DNA of 64,000 nt from Sisyra terminalis (lineage: Eukaryota > Arthropoda > Insecta > Neuroptera > Sisyridae), in contig OY292275.1 in NCBI GenBank assembly GCA_958496175.1, forward strand, positions 8,804,001-8,868,000, written 5' to 3'. The first letter of the stretch is position 1. Every line of letters starts with the position of its first letter. The position numbers and the translations under genes are program-made. Shown here one piece after another: positions 37,254 to 49,369 of this stretch. The notes below the pieces were generated by a model, which was not told the DNA's origin, searched no databases, and saw nothing but the letters and a program-made list of their open reading frames with translations.

Positions 37254-38099
37254 TTTTTTTGAATTACCAAAACAAATACTAATCATTGCTTAAAATTGTG
37301 AAACTCAAACATGTATTTTGAATGTTTAAATGCTAGATGATATTTTGCATTAAAAAAAATTAAAGAAAAATTAAGAAGTAAACATGTTAAAAGTTAAATA
37401 GTTAAAATAGTTTAAAGGGTAATGAAGCGTATTAATCGTTCAAACATAAATAATATATTGTTTTCCGTAATAAATTATATAACAAATATGTGCATTAAGC
37501 TTTGAAAATTGTGCCATCAATTATTTATGTGTTCCTTTTTTAATAAACTTTTATTTGAAAAACTTATTTTTTTTCCCTGGAAAATCACGAATGCCAAGAA
37601 TATTTGATAGGTATTGACCATCTTTAACTATCCTGGTTTTAATAAACCTTTGAAGTTATAGAAAATTCTTTATGTTCTGCATAATTTCGACAAGATTTTG
37701 AACATTTATTTTAGTAAAAATAAAATGTATGACTTTTAAAACATAAAATAAATGTGTGACGTTCATTGCATAAGCCATCCTTGGTCTATATATAGAATAG
37801 ATTGTTGCTTATTTTTGCGTACTGAACTCCAGACTTTCGCACATGCGTATTGTATTAAAGCTCTGAACGTTGTTTTTTTTACATTTACATTAAGTTGGTG
37901 ATCGACAACTTGGATTGCCTGTATTTAGCAATAAATGCAGGATATTTATGTGACCATTATTTTGCATTTAGCTTCTTTTATAAGTGCAGTAAAGTTAAAT
38001 CTAGAATCCACTTGCATCTCCAAATATTTTGCAGGTGTTGACTGTTACCTATTATATATTTTCTTAAATAACAAACTTCAATACTTACCATTGCTTATA
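36547..38099. repeat. Tandem duplication of a ~0.75-kb segment
   Basis: 36547-37291 and 37380-38099 align along their length: both begin GTTAAAAGTTAAATAGTTAA and share GACTTTCGCACATGCGTATT, AACTTGGATTGCCTGTATTT and AAGTGCAGTAAAGTTAAATC. Substitutions and small indels are frequent. Only the first copy has a (TA)n expansion. Confidence 0.88.
37194..37250. repeat. (TA)n microsatellite
   Basis: Uninterrupted TA repeat of nearly 30 units inside the first copy of the 0.75-kb duplication; the second copy has only TATTATATATTT at the same point. Confidence 0.97.
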
Positions 38100-38495
38100 G
38101 ATTTTTTTAGATAATTTAAATCTAATTTTTGGTTGCTTTTACTCAGATTGGAACTGTCAAATCACTTGTAGTTAATTCTAAATAATTTAGCATGAAATTA
38201 AGAAGAATTTAAATCAATTACTAATAAAAGCTTTTAACAACTGATAAAACCACATATGCTTGCCATGAAATTAGTATAAAATGTTCAGGCTTTTTACGAA
38301 TCTAATATTTCTTGGTAATTGTAATCGTAAGTCAAATAAAATTTAATTTGATTTAAGGGTTGTAAGTCAGTTAAATATATTACTTTTTTTTAATCGCAAA
38401 TCATAGTTCTATATTTCCTTTTGTAAAGAGGTAGCATATTCAAAAATTTTGATAAGTTTATATTAAACAATAATCTATACTAAACAATGTTTTAG

Positions 38496-38581
38496 GAGGT
38501 TTCCGTGTCTATTTTCCTCCAAATGCTGCCAAATACCGATCACTTTGATTAACTCCAACACATCAATGTGGAAAGTGCTAG
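38496..38581 (+). CDS. Candidate exon with start codon (first five codons before a splice donor)
   Basis: The 86-bp segment lies between an acceptor (GTTTTAG, ending 38495) and a good donor (GCTAG followed by GTGAGTGC, from 38582). One frame is open throughout. ATG at 38566 is in an acceptable context (ATCAATGT) and gives MWKVL plus one base before the donor, like the beginning of a signal peptide. Alternatively the whole exon is coding (frame 2, ...PITLINSNTSMWKVL). No following exon is recognised in the window. It could be the second exon of a plus-strand gene whose upstream non-coding exon is at 20052-20102; this link is speculative. Confidence 0.35.
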
Positions 38582-38830
38582 GTGAGTGCTTTTTTCTATT
38601 AATTTGAGTTTGTAGAATTTTCTTGTCAAGTTTTTTTGGCAATTATGAAACATTTTATGTAGATTTTTCTTAACTTCAATAACTAAGGCAAAAGTATAAA
38701 GTTATTTATAACAATGATGCCATAAACCATCCTATACTTAAACGAAATATTAATTAGCACCATCGAATCTTCAAATGCTATAAACTACCACTAAGATTTG
38801 GTGTTACGAATAAGTAAACGAAAACTGTCT

Positions 38831-39180
38831 TATTAGTGTATGATTTAAAAGTAGCATGAACTGCTATTTGTCATTTGTATAAAGTATCCTTTTAAAACTA
38901 ATTACCACTATTGAAATTGACGTAGATATTTATAGCCAAATTTAAGTTTAAGTACTTAAGAATGTATTCTTGAAATACAAAGAATATAAGTTTTACAGTG
39001 CCAGATATTAGTGTATGATTTAATACTAGCATGAACTGCTATTTGTTATTTGTAAAAAGTATCCTTTTAAAACTAGTTGCCACTACTGAAATTGACGAAG
39101 ATATTTATAGCCAAATGTATTAGTAGGTACTTAAGAACGTAATCTTGAAGTACAAAGAATATAAGTTTTACAGGGGCTGA
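38831..39180. repeat. Tandem duplication, ~175-bp unit
   Basis: TTAGTGTATGATTTAA, AGCATGAACTGCTATTTG and AAAGAATATAAGTTTTACAG occur in both units, with the second starting at ~39006. Divergence is modest. Confidence 0.9.
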
Positions 39181-40571
39181 TAACTAAATAGTTATAATAA
39201 GGGAACTTTTATGTGCTTGATTACTTAACTTTCATTATTGGCAGCAAGAGAACAAATATTTTTTTTTAATATAAAATTTATTGTTTATTGACATTTTACG
39301 AACTTTTTTTATAGTTTGATTAATAGATAAAATCTTAAAATTGAAATGCCTATCTTCCACCCCCCAGTAATTGAGTCTGCTTTATATTCTTTTCAAAAAT
39401 CGAACTTGTTTCATTTTTATTGTGATAAAATCATTTGAAAATAAAATACGAAGCCAACCATTAAATCTACAAAACTTCACACAATTCGTTCAGTTGGGGG
39501 AAAACGTTGAGTTTCTATAACAGTGTCACAGGCGTGCGAGTCAAGGAAACTGCCAGTAGCTCCTCTGAATACAGATTACTGAATCTTTTTTATCTCAATA
39601 CTACTCTTAATGCTTATACGAAGTTTTTCACCAACACCGATAAGAAATTCTAGTATTTCGATAAATTATATGTGGTAGGAAATTTTAGTGAAAATTGTTT
39701 AGATTTTTAAGAGAAAAAATTAAATTTGTTAAGGATATTTTCGGGTGGGTGTTGGGAGTGTGATTCGTAAGGCTTTTTGTTGAGCGAATTTGAAATGAGG
39801 GTTGAGATTTAGTGGGTAGTGGAACGGGATGTAGAAGTGACACCAAATGGGTATTTTATATTGTCTTGTTCCGCTCCAGTAAGGGGTGATCGTGCACTAC
39901 ATCACGCGTCCTCAATCTTCCCCATCGCCCTCAGTCTTCCCCAATGCCGACAGAGCGCCAATGGCACACTGTTTTGTGGTTTGTTTTACAGCTTTTTTAC
40001 TGTTATTTGAATTCGTGATTAGAGCTCCTAATTAAATGATATACAAACTGTTGTTTGGTACGGCCCGGCCAGATCTTCCCGCCTCACAAACGGGAACTAA
40101 TTAATGAACTTGTTTTTTTACGACAGCGTAAATATAATTTACAATTGTGTCCAGAGTCGCATCCGAATCGAGCATGTAAACCGACTCGCCTTTTTTCCCT
40201 TGCCGACCCACGCATCGTTTCCTCTTTTATTATGTCGAGATATTTCATCCTAAAAATATTATTACGGCACAGTTGTCGTCGCAATGTTAATTACACGTTT
40301 AATTGCTGTTTTTTGTCAGAGTTCCAGATTTATGAACTCCAATATCTTTACGAGCCCTCAAACCAGAACGTATATGATATTTTTTTAAATTTCAATTTCG
40401 CTTATTGCTTTTATGGGAAAAGTTTTTTAATTCTCCCCGTCTTATTGTTAGATACATTTCGATTATGTGTCGTGTTTGGGGGCAATTGTCTCGTAATGGG
40501 ATTGAGGATTGGATATGAGGAGAAATCAAATCTTATTTTTGGAAAAATCGCGTGTAATATATAAAAATGTT
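39181..40571. other. Non-coding DNA with a balanced-composition patch
   Basis: A 169-codon plus-strand frame at 40055-40564 (MVRPGQIFPPHKRELINELV...) has no domain, a hydrophobic/aromatic C-terminal half like translated AT-rich DNA, and overlapping frames on the other strand, so it is probably chance. The patch ~39480-40330 is less AT-rich and might be regulatory. Confidence 0.35.
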
Positions 40572-40632
40572 AAGCAGCTGTCAAAAAGTGTTTCCAACTC
40601 AATAAAACTTGTTAGAAACAAGGAGCTGCTTG
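40572..40632. ncRNA. Hairpin-forming 61-nt segment, possible structured RNA
   Basis: AAGCAGCT at the left end pairs with AGCTGCTT at the right end, and TGTTTC pairs with GAAACA inside, leaving an asymmetric bulge and a ~20-nt loop. It lies at the edge of a less AT-rich patch. No known microRNA seed is recognised. Confidence 0.2.
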
Positions 40633-41344
40633 TCCAGTTACGTAGCTGAGGGAAACGAAATGAACAACGACATAGTTAAACGTTCCAGGAATGCTACGTT
40701 CACGATTTCGCTCGACATCTCTGATAAATGCACATTTCTGATTTATTGCCCAGTTACAAATAGTTTGATTTTCCTGCTAGCTCTGTGACGTCTTGTTTAT
40801 TTGGCCCGAATTTTTTATTTATGTATAAAGTTTTATTATATAATTGATGTTTATGTTATTATTTATTATTTTGATTTTGTATTAGGGGTAGATTTTATTC
40901 CATCGAAATGAAATTTGATTTTTCCCAAGCATGGAAATGCTCTGATGGATGTTGGACATGATATTTTTTTAAAAATGAAATTATTTTTTTATTTTCTATT
41001 TTTGAGTTGATTTCGAGTTAATGGCTTTTGTCTAGATACTTTTGCCAATATATTATACCTTTTTAACAATATGAAGCCTAAAATACAATAACCTTTAGCC
41101 AATAAGAAAATTATAAGTATCAAAATATTAAAAAAAAATCTTAATTATTTTGGTAAAATAATCAACGAGTCAAAATACAAATTTCATTTATCTTAACAAT
41201 TAGATAGTGAAAATTAAGCCCATTATACGGCGATTTTTTATGACTTATGTATTGTACAAAACTAGTTTTCATTCAAAGATTCTTAAATCTTATTAAACCA
41301 TCAGATGTAGAGGATAACTAAGGAGGTATTAATCTTTCAAGTGT

Positions 41345-42205
41345 TGTCGACTATATTGGTTGCCATTTCTGTTGAAATTTTTTCGAAAGACCTTCCTTTG
41401 ACGTAAGGCAATTTACGTCAATACTTTTTGATTAAGTTCAACCCATAAAAGCTCAACTGGATTCAACTCAAGTGACTACATGGAGACCTTTTATATGTTT
41501 TGTGCTTCTTTTTCCTTTAAATTTTTTTAGTCAGCTTCAAAGTGTATTTTAGATCATTATCTTGTTGAAAAATAAATTATGAACCAATTAACCGGTTTCC
41601 AGATGCCACAGTATTGTTTGCTAAAACATCTCTTTATATTTCTTTGTTCAAAATTCCTTGAACTCTGGCAAAGTCTCCCACACTAGAACCGCTAAAACAT
41701 CCCCAAGTCATCACCGACCCTGTATCATGTTATCAGTTGGTCTAGTACAGCTTTCATCAACTCGTTCATTGCACTGTTGTCGGACGAAAATTCTTCTTTT
41801 GGTACCAAAAGCTTTGAATTTGAATTCACCGCCCCAAAGCACCTTTTTTCAATCGACAGTTGTTCAAATTTTATGAGCTTTAACCCATTGGGGCCTTGAT
41901 TTTAGTTTATAACTTTAAGAAGTGGTTTAAATGCCGCTATGCATCCCCCTAGACCTGCATCCAGAAGTTTTCTTTTATAGTTTTACTGTGACCCGCGTTA
42001 AACTCTGCTATTTCTGGAGCAGTAGATAATCTAATATGTTTGTTTCTAAAAATGATACTTAAATCTCCCGTAGATTTTGTAGCTCTTGACCTTCTCAACC
42101 TTCGCTTGTTAGAAGTTGTACTTTGCATATTAAACTTCTTCACAATATATTTCAGTGTTTGCCACGAAATTTTTCTTAGTCTTGAAGTTCTTTTCTTTTA
42201 CCCAT
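41345..42205 (-). pseudogene. Tc1-like transposase pseudogene (near full length)
   Basis: It starts with MGKRKELQD, the usual Tc1 N-terminus, continues with a second DNA-binding region including KFNMQSTTSNKRRLRRSRAT and KSTGDLSIIFRNKHIRLSTA, then a catalytic start VDWKKVLWGGEFKF (the usual V-x-W-S-D-E-S-x-F has lost its Asp), and ends with QKWQPI-like sequence after several stops. At least three frameshifts and many stops are present. It is adjacent to, but different from, the Tc1-type element at 42263. Confidence 0.85.
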
Positions 42206-42262
42206 TTTTTTTAAATGGACAAACAAAATTTTGAGTTAATTTTGAAGCTCTGTTTTAAAATA

Positions 42263-42886
42263 CAGAGGTGTGAAAATTATTAGACTCAAAAGAAAATATT
42301 TACTTTCTTCAAGCAATGTATCGCCCAGACTGTAAAACATCCAACATCAGTTAAAGGGTACCAGTAGGATATACATTGTGGAAGGTACTTACTATAAGGT
42401 AAGACTAGTATATACAAGTCTTGGAAACGAGGTTATTGCCTCAAACTAAAGAGTGGTTTCCGGAAGAAAATTTTATCTTTATGCGGGATGGAGCCCCTTG
42501 CCTTAAAGCCAAAAAAGTTATGGATTTCTTCAAAAATTCTAACATTAATATTAATGTGCCTTCTTGGCCAGGAAATAATCCTGATGCTAATCCCATAAAA
42601 AAAATTTGGGACATTGTGAAGAAAAAAAATAAAAAAAATAAACTATTACAACACGGGTGGATCTGATTACCAAACTCATTAGGATTTGGCATCATAATAA
42701 AATATAAATTAAAAAAAAGTATAGAGCATGACAGAATGAGAAAAATGAATTATAAACAATATAGGGTACCACACAAAATATATGATGATTGAAGTTATTG
42801 TAATTTTTAAATTTATGACATTTAAAAACAAAAATGTGTTTTTTTTCTCTAGAAATGTCTTGAGTCTAATAATTTTCACACCTCTG
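42263..42886 (+). mobile_element. 624-bp Tc1-like deletion derivative with perfect 27-bp inverted ends
   Basis: The left end CAGAGGTGTGAAAATTATTA continuing to GACTCAA is repeated exactly in inverse at the right end. Both are flanked by TA (42261-42262; 42887-42888). It keeps only the C-terminal part of a Tc1-type transposase. The perfect ends suggest it was mobilised recently by a full-length relative. Confidence 0.93.
42421..42666 (+). pseudogene. Tc1-like transposase C-terminal fragment
   Basis: The frame reads FIFMRDGAPCLKAKKVMDFF then VPSWPGNNPDANPIKKIWDI, matching the second catalytic Asp block (usual F-x-Q-D-G-A-P-C-H) and the DD34E block (usual S-P-D-L-N-P-I-E-N-x-W) of Tc1 transposases. 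Here the Glu of P-I-E is Lys and the His after Cys is Leu, so it would be inactive even if the missing N-terminal half were present. Confidence 0.88.
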
Positions 42887-43107
42887 TATATATGGTATAT
42901 GTTTCCTTGGAAAATAACGACTGATAACTGATGTTTAGGCATTCTATGTAATCTTTTATACAGAAAAATGTTCTGTATAAAACTTTGGAAAAACGTTTTT
43001 CTGATGAAAATTATTAAACCCTAAAGAACATTGATGATTTTGAGCTCAAAGTAATTCTACCTAGATTAAAATTTTGGATTAATACCTAATCATAAATACC
43101 AAAAATA

Positions 43108-44190
43108 ACATTAAGTAGATAAGGTAAGATTATAAGTAAAGATTATAAAATGTAATATGAACAATCAAACATGGTAACAGTGAATTTAGCGCATTGTGTT
43201 ATTCTAAGAAATGAAGGAAAATGCAGGTTGCCAAATATTTTTGAACAATAATGTAAATCGAAAATCAGGACTATATGAAAACTAAAAAGGAAATGTCAGA
43301 GAAACTTTGCAATGTGGTGCTGGGAAAAATATAAAGAAACATAAATGGATAGATCTAGTCTGAAACGTGAAAGAAATGAATTATCGTAAGCACCCAAAAA
43401 GAGTTATCATTGAAGTGATAAACAGAAGACAAGTTAGCTGAAGCTAACTGAATGGATCATATTGACAGATGAGGAAAACAGAAGAAAGAGGAAAACGGAT
43501 TAGAATTCAGAACTTATTAAACATAGATATTCCTACCTCGATTTCGAAATAGAACCTACCTCGAAATAGAACAGTTCTCTTCTTAAACTTTTTAAAGTTG
43601 GGAATTTTCAGAGAATATTTCAAATAACATTAAGTAGATAAGATTATAAGTAAGAGTTATAAATTGTTATTTGAACAATCAAACATGGTAACACAGTGAA
43701 TTTAGCGCATTGTGTTATTCTAATAAATGAAGGAAAATGCAGGTGGCCAAAATTTTTGAACGATAGTGTAGATCAAAAATCTGGACTCTAAGAAAGCTAA
43801 AAAGGAAATGCCATGGAAAATTCGCAATGTGGTTCTGGGAAAAAATAGAGAAACATAAATGGATAGGTCTAGTCAGAAACGTGGAAGAGAAGAACTATCG
43901 TAGCACCCAAAAAGAGTTATCTGAAGAAAAGTTACCTGAAGCCAACTATGGCTAACTCAATGGATCATATTCATAGATGAAAACGATTCATATTGAATGC
44001 TGTTGAAAAAAGAGGAAAACGGATTCAGAACTTATTAAGCATATGAAGTCCTGCCTTGGTTTTAAGAACCTCACCAAGAATAGACGATAGTAGAGGGAAC
44101 AGTGTAACCACGTGGAAAACTAAATCCGAAAAAATAGATCCAATTCTCTTCTTAAGCTTTTTAAAGTTGGAAAGTTTCAAAGATTATTTC
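43108..44190. repeat. Tandem duplication, ~520-bp unit
   Basis: 43108-43610 and 43625-44190 share AATAACATTAAGTAGATAAG, GAATTTAGCGCATTGTGTTA, ACATAAATGGATAG and CACCCAAAAAGAGTTATC. The second copy holds broken frames such as NYRSTQKELSEE, faintly like a transposase N-terminal region, but no family is secure. Confidence 0.85.
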
Positions 44191-44679
44191 ATCCAAAGAA
44201 ATGGAGGTTTTGATAATCGAATCACTAATCTCTGTCAGGTGTTAAAATCGGGAATGAGTCAAATCCCCAAATCGTCATTATTGCGATGAAATACAAATGA
44301 TAATTATTTGTAAATGCTGAACCGAGCACGTAAATGAAATGAAAATGAATTGTCACAATCAACATGACATACACACATGAACCATGAATCCGCTCCGCTC
44401 TAAACATCTGCTCAATCTTAGTGGAAAAATATCTAAAGAAAAAAAAATAAGTATATAAACGAGAAAGAAATCATATTGACACAATTAACTACAGTGTGAG
44501 ACAACACGGAAGACATGTGTCGTGATTTATTATGTCAGACATAAAAAATGTTTTTATATCCCATCATAATATTTCGAGATTATAAAATTATTTATTGTGT
44601 TTATATTATTTTGAATGAAGAGAGTCTCCTCTTATTGATTTAATGCGCTCGTAAAAAATGTTTATTTTTCTTATCACTC

Positions 44680-45950
44680 AAATGGTTCTTTCCTCGCTAA
44701 ACAACAAATTGAATTTGGCACAAATGAAACGAATCATTCCACTCATTCCACCCACCCACACAAATTGGTAACAGTGAATGGGTGTTGAGGTTCAGTGATG
44801 TGAAACTCCAGAAGAAGCTATCCGCACGAAAAAGGAAATGAAATCCAATTGAAAATAGAAGACGGGGAGAAGCTGTTGTTTATATCCGTATCCTAAGTTA
44901 TACAAAGAAAAGGTAATTTCTTAAATCAAGTCCATAAAACTAACCAAACCTATTTCATGGTTCTTTATTTCAACTAAGCTCGCACAACCATCTATTTATT
45001 CTTGAGCACCGAGTTGACGATGGGGATGGATTATTGGGGTGGCTGGTGCGACAGTGTTGTTACGGGAACGTGAGCGCGTTCGAGAGAGAGATCCCAATAA
45101 GGAGGATAAATCGGGAGATGTTCCTGAGTTTTAATCAACGGCGGCTGTGCAACGTCGTCATGACAACCGCCCCCGCACCTCATACTGCTTCACCCAGCCA
45201 TTGGACAATTCATTTTGTAATTACGTTGACGACACCCAAGGCAGCCATTTTGAACATGCTCGCCCAGTGCTGCTTTCAGCCTAAACTAGCTCAATTTCAA
45301 CTCTAAACGGAGCTACATGACGATACATTTAACATTATACACATGTAACATAACTTATTTACATTTAAAACATTTTATTAATTTTTCAATATTTATATTC
45401 CCCAGAAAAAAAAGCTCCTACAAAACAATTTACCCGGGAGCTTTTCCACGTTCCATCTCAAAACCGTAATCAACATCCTTTTCAATTTCCCCAATATAAT
45501 TAAATCATACAAAATTATTGTTTCTGAGTAAAAATTTTCCTATAAAATAACATTCGGTACAATGTTAGCACAGACTAAATACTGGAATTCTCGTATAGAG
45601 ATGCGATCTGTGAAGATCTTTACTAAGGGATGGTTTTGATTGGAGAATTGTAGAGAGAAGCGGCCAACTAATACAATTAAGTCGAGTCAAGTGAAACTCA
45701 GCTATCGTAACTTTGCGAGCATTACAAAGGACTAGGATGAGGGTTGCGGAGGCGATGGCGGCAGAATGAGATGATGATGATATAAACCACCCCCGGACGA
45801 CCGTATGCTCGGCGTTTTGTTGGAGCTAGAATTCGTTTGCGGTTGGTTTTAGGGGACGAGATGATGTTTCTCGTACGTTTACACACTCATTTTTCTCGGT
45901 GGAAATTATTTTCGTTTAATATTGGCATGCAAGGATGCGCCAAGGGTTAA
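44680..45950. promoter_or_regulatory. Balanced-composition islands with GAGA/GCCAT motifs, candidate regulatory DNA
   Basis: Two patches (44740-45320 and 45560-45950) stand out from AT-rich flanks and lack a credible protein. The first contains CGAGAGAGAGATCCC and two CAGCCAT motifs (CAGCCATTGG, CAGCCATTTTG), the kind of GAGA-factor plus Pho combination seen in Polycomb response elements. The second contains GGAGGCGATGGCGGCAG and a short GATGAT run. Function is inferred only. Confidence 0.3.
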
Positions 45951-46439
45951 ACAATGTTACAATTTACGAATCAAAATTTATGAGTTGTATTTTAACAGAA
46001 TGCTTGTTTAACGCCACTTTTTAGGCTTATCTTTAACAGTATAAAAAAACATATATTTTTTTTTATATATAAAACAGAATTCAGGAATGTTTAATTTTTA
46101 TAAAATAAAATAAAAAAACCATTCGAGGCGTATTACACTCGTTCGATTTTTAATTTATGGCCTCAAAATCGAGACACTAAAATATTCTTAAACGTTAACA
46201 TTGAAAACCTTATCTCAAATACAATAATTTTCTTGCAAATTCCCGTACAGCTATGCCCATGATATGTGTTTGAAGAAAATTTAATGATCTACTAAAAAAC
46301 TAATTTAAGAGTAGTTATTTTGCTTTTATATAACAAAACACTTAAAAAATATTCAATTCAAACAACTACTTTATTAACTATGATAAAATTTAGTTTAAGT
46401 ATTGTTTAGATTCTTATAAATAGGACACTGACATCTCAT

Positions 46440-47200
46440 TCTTTAAGACGTTAAACAATAGGATTAGTTTTTGATTTTATTAAAAACTAAATTCAAAATA
46501 GAATATTGAGAGTATTTTCTTTAATATTAAGCAATAGAAATTTTAAGTTTTTTTCTTTATGATTAAGTTCCAGCTCTTAAGAAATTTACGGTTTGACATG
46601 ATTCAATTAAAAGCTCAATTTCTATACTTTGTTTAAACGATAACCGCTTTAGAAGTTTTTCGCTAGAAAAGCTTATTCATTCGATTTTTTATATTTTAAG
46701 ATGTTAAACAATAAGGTTAGTTTTTGAATTTATTTAAGACTAAATAAGAGGTAGAATATGACTCGTTTATTTTGAAAGTGGCATTTCAAGGATGGTCTAT
46801 ATGTTGATTCTTCTTCTTGTAACTAGAACAAAGTATGTTAATTATTGAACTGCTAAGTTTTGACAAATTACTGATTTTATTTTAGTTGCTAACAAAACGC
46901 CAATTATTCCCTCCTTAGTATCTTATGTTCGTATGGTTAAAAATGATAACACTATAGGAATTGTTCTTGAAATGGACTTAACTCACTTTCAAAATAAACG
47001 ATTCATATTTAGGATATTTTTTTCAATACTAAGTACCTAAATGAAATTTTAAGTTATTTCCTTTATGGTAAAGTTCTAGTTTTTAAGAAATTTAATGTTT
47101 GACATGATTTAATTAAAAACTCAATTTCGATGCTTTGTATAAAAGATACTCACTTTTAAAGCTTTTCGCTAGAAAAGCTTATACATTCGATTTTTTCTAT
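46440..47200. repeat. Tandem duplication (~260-bp unit), second copy split by a MITE
   Basis: TTCGCTAGAAAAGCTTAT, TTTGACATGATT and TTAAACAATA occur in both units (about 46440-46690 and 46691-47200). The second unit is interrupted by the element at 46759-47005, so the duplication came first. Confidence 0.8.
46759..47005. mobile_element. 247-bp TA-flanked MITE
   Basis: The left end TGACTCGTTTATTTTGAAAG is mirrored at the right end (CTTTCAAAATAAACGATTCA), with TA on each side. A second, related copy is at 52542-52797. This fits a non-autonomous Tc1/mariner-type element. Confidence 0.88.
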
Positions 47201-47247
47201 TTATTTAAAACTTAGCGAAATAAATTCTTAGTTTTTGGATTTAACTA

Positions 47248-47300
47248 ACTGATACCTGCGACTTCGTCAGCGTAGTATAAAAATAAATCAGCAATATCCC
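47248..47300 (+). repeat. Start of a widespread insect repeat
   Basis: ACTGATACCTGCGACTTCGT followed by CAGCGT resembles the GCTGATCCCCGCAACTTTGT start of the longer copy at 49848. Related phrases (CTGAYCCCNGCRACTTYGT) are common dispersed repeats in insects. The right limit is unclear. Confidence 0.45.
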
Positions 47301-48779
47301 AGTTATATTATCTTAAATATACTACCACCAATATCTCTCATTGCTTTTTTAGGAATTATTTTTCATATGATATTATGATATACATAGGTATGAAACGCAT
47401 TATGATATCATAAATCTTGCCAATTATTTAATTTTTGAAGTTATATTCTTTAGCAGCATTATGAAAAAATAATCAAGACTGAATTTTTATTTAAATTTAA
47501 CGCCGCAAATGGTTAGCGAGAAAATTCAACCGGGTGAAAGCTCGCTTACTGCATACATGTTACATTATGTTGCTGAATGTTATTATGAGAATTAAAATGC
47601 TTTTGAAAAAATCATATTTTTGTGAAATTATTCAATGCAATATTTAAAATAATCTATCGAAATTCGATTGATGCATTATATTACATTATATTTTTCTATA
47701 TTTGAATTAAAAATCAGATATAAATGGGTAAATAAAATATACAATTACTTTTGTATTAATATAATATTTAGGACGTTGCTATTTAGGATTGTTTATGGTT
47801 TACATGTTGATAATTTACTTCTATGTTAAATGTTTTTGATAAAATTTTTTTGCACCTGTGGCCCATGGTGTATTGGTAAACAGTAAAATCATATAATATG
47901 TAATATGCATTTTGTTTAAGTAGATAAATGTGTATACATGCTATATAGATTGCACAAACAGCCAATTATGTATATGCATACAGTATCTTTGTTTAAATAG
48001 CCAATTTAATCTTATATTTTAAAACCAGTAACTTTCCGTGAAATATTCACAACCCAACACTGAGACAACTGACAAATGGTTAAAATTAGCAATTGAATGA
48101 AATCGAAATGACAGGTGAAACTAATGACATGGTAATTCAAATTTGAGACAGTAATTATTATATTTGCATTCCACTCGCAAGGATGAAATTATAAATTTAT
48201 ATTCTTTGTCCTTGTCTTTGCCGCAACACATACGTTTACTTATTATGTATTTTGATATTAAAAGCAAATTGTGTATATAATTATATCATATTTTAGTTAC
48301 CAAAAACCACTTATAACTGATGTGCCAGTTCTGGCACTACTGGAAGAGGCTACGGTAGTAGATTGAAAACATCCTTTTAGTGATACCAAACTAATTTTTT
48401 TTTAAATTCTTTGGCTCCAATTTTATCTTTACATCCCCTCTCGAGTTCTTGCCAAGTTTTATGGGTTAATTCTTTAAAATCTTTTTTGGAAGAATGAAAA
48501 AAACACAATTAAAATACCTACTTAATTATTTTCCGCAAAATTGTGTTACTACATTGATAATATTTATTATTTAGTTGAAGGTTTTAGATGTAAATTTTGG
48601 TCCTTGAAACTTGTATGAAAATGTATGCGAAAGCCTACCAGAAGGGGTTTTTTAAATGAGTGAATGTAATCATTTAAAATAGACAAAACTAGGTATGAGA
48701 TTAAAAAGGGATGAATTCAAATATATTACTGCCTGCTGGGGTTAGGGGGTTGTTAATTTACAACAATTATACAACCGGA

Positions 48780-49160
48780 CATTTCTCTAGAGGCCTCACA
48801 TCCCATTTAAGCGATTGTGCCTTCAACGATATTGACCATGAATTACGTAAACGTTCATTTTGAAATTTGTGATATAATTTCATATCTTGTACAAATATCT
48901 CGCAAGCGTTCGATAACTGCTTTTTTTTGTTGTTTTGTATACCAAGTCAGAGAAGGGATGTATTTGATTGAGACGTCTCGAAAAACGGGAAAAATGGGGG
49001 ATGACGGGAGGGATGCCGCGTGTCTTGCTCTAGTGATTTTCTTTGTAATTTCCGGACGTGATTCAATACCCGGCATGGGTCTGTCACTCAGCGGTCGTAT
49101 TGTCAGTGATTGATTATGACGCGACTTGGTGTGGACACACCTTTTGCACTTTCATACCCT
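48780..49160. promoter_or_regulatory. Balanced-composition patch, candidate regulatory DNA
   Basis: It contains GGGATGACGGGAGGGATGCC and TCAGCGGTCGTATTG, and is bounded by AT-rich sequence. Open frames on both strands overlap and lack domains, so it is not called coding. Confidence 0.28.
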
Positions 49161-49369
49161 CTCACACAAGGAAATTGCCTCTAACGTTTAGTTAAAGTAC
49201 ATATTAAATGATAATCGCTAATGGATTTTCATTAGAGATCATTAATCATTTCGATAAACCATTCACGCCTACATTTCAAAACTTTTCATTTTATTTAATA
49301 AGAATATTGCAAATTTATTCTTTGAAAAGATAAACAACAAGAAAAAAAAACATTGCTTTTGTATTTTAA

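Noticed and set aside
40055..40564. 169-codon plus-strand frame as a gene
   Set aside because: There is no recognisable domain, its second half has the aromatic/hydrophobic bias of translated AT-rich DNA, and a minus-strand frame overlaps it.
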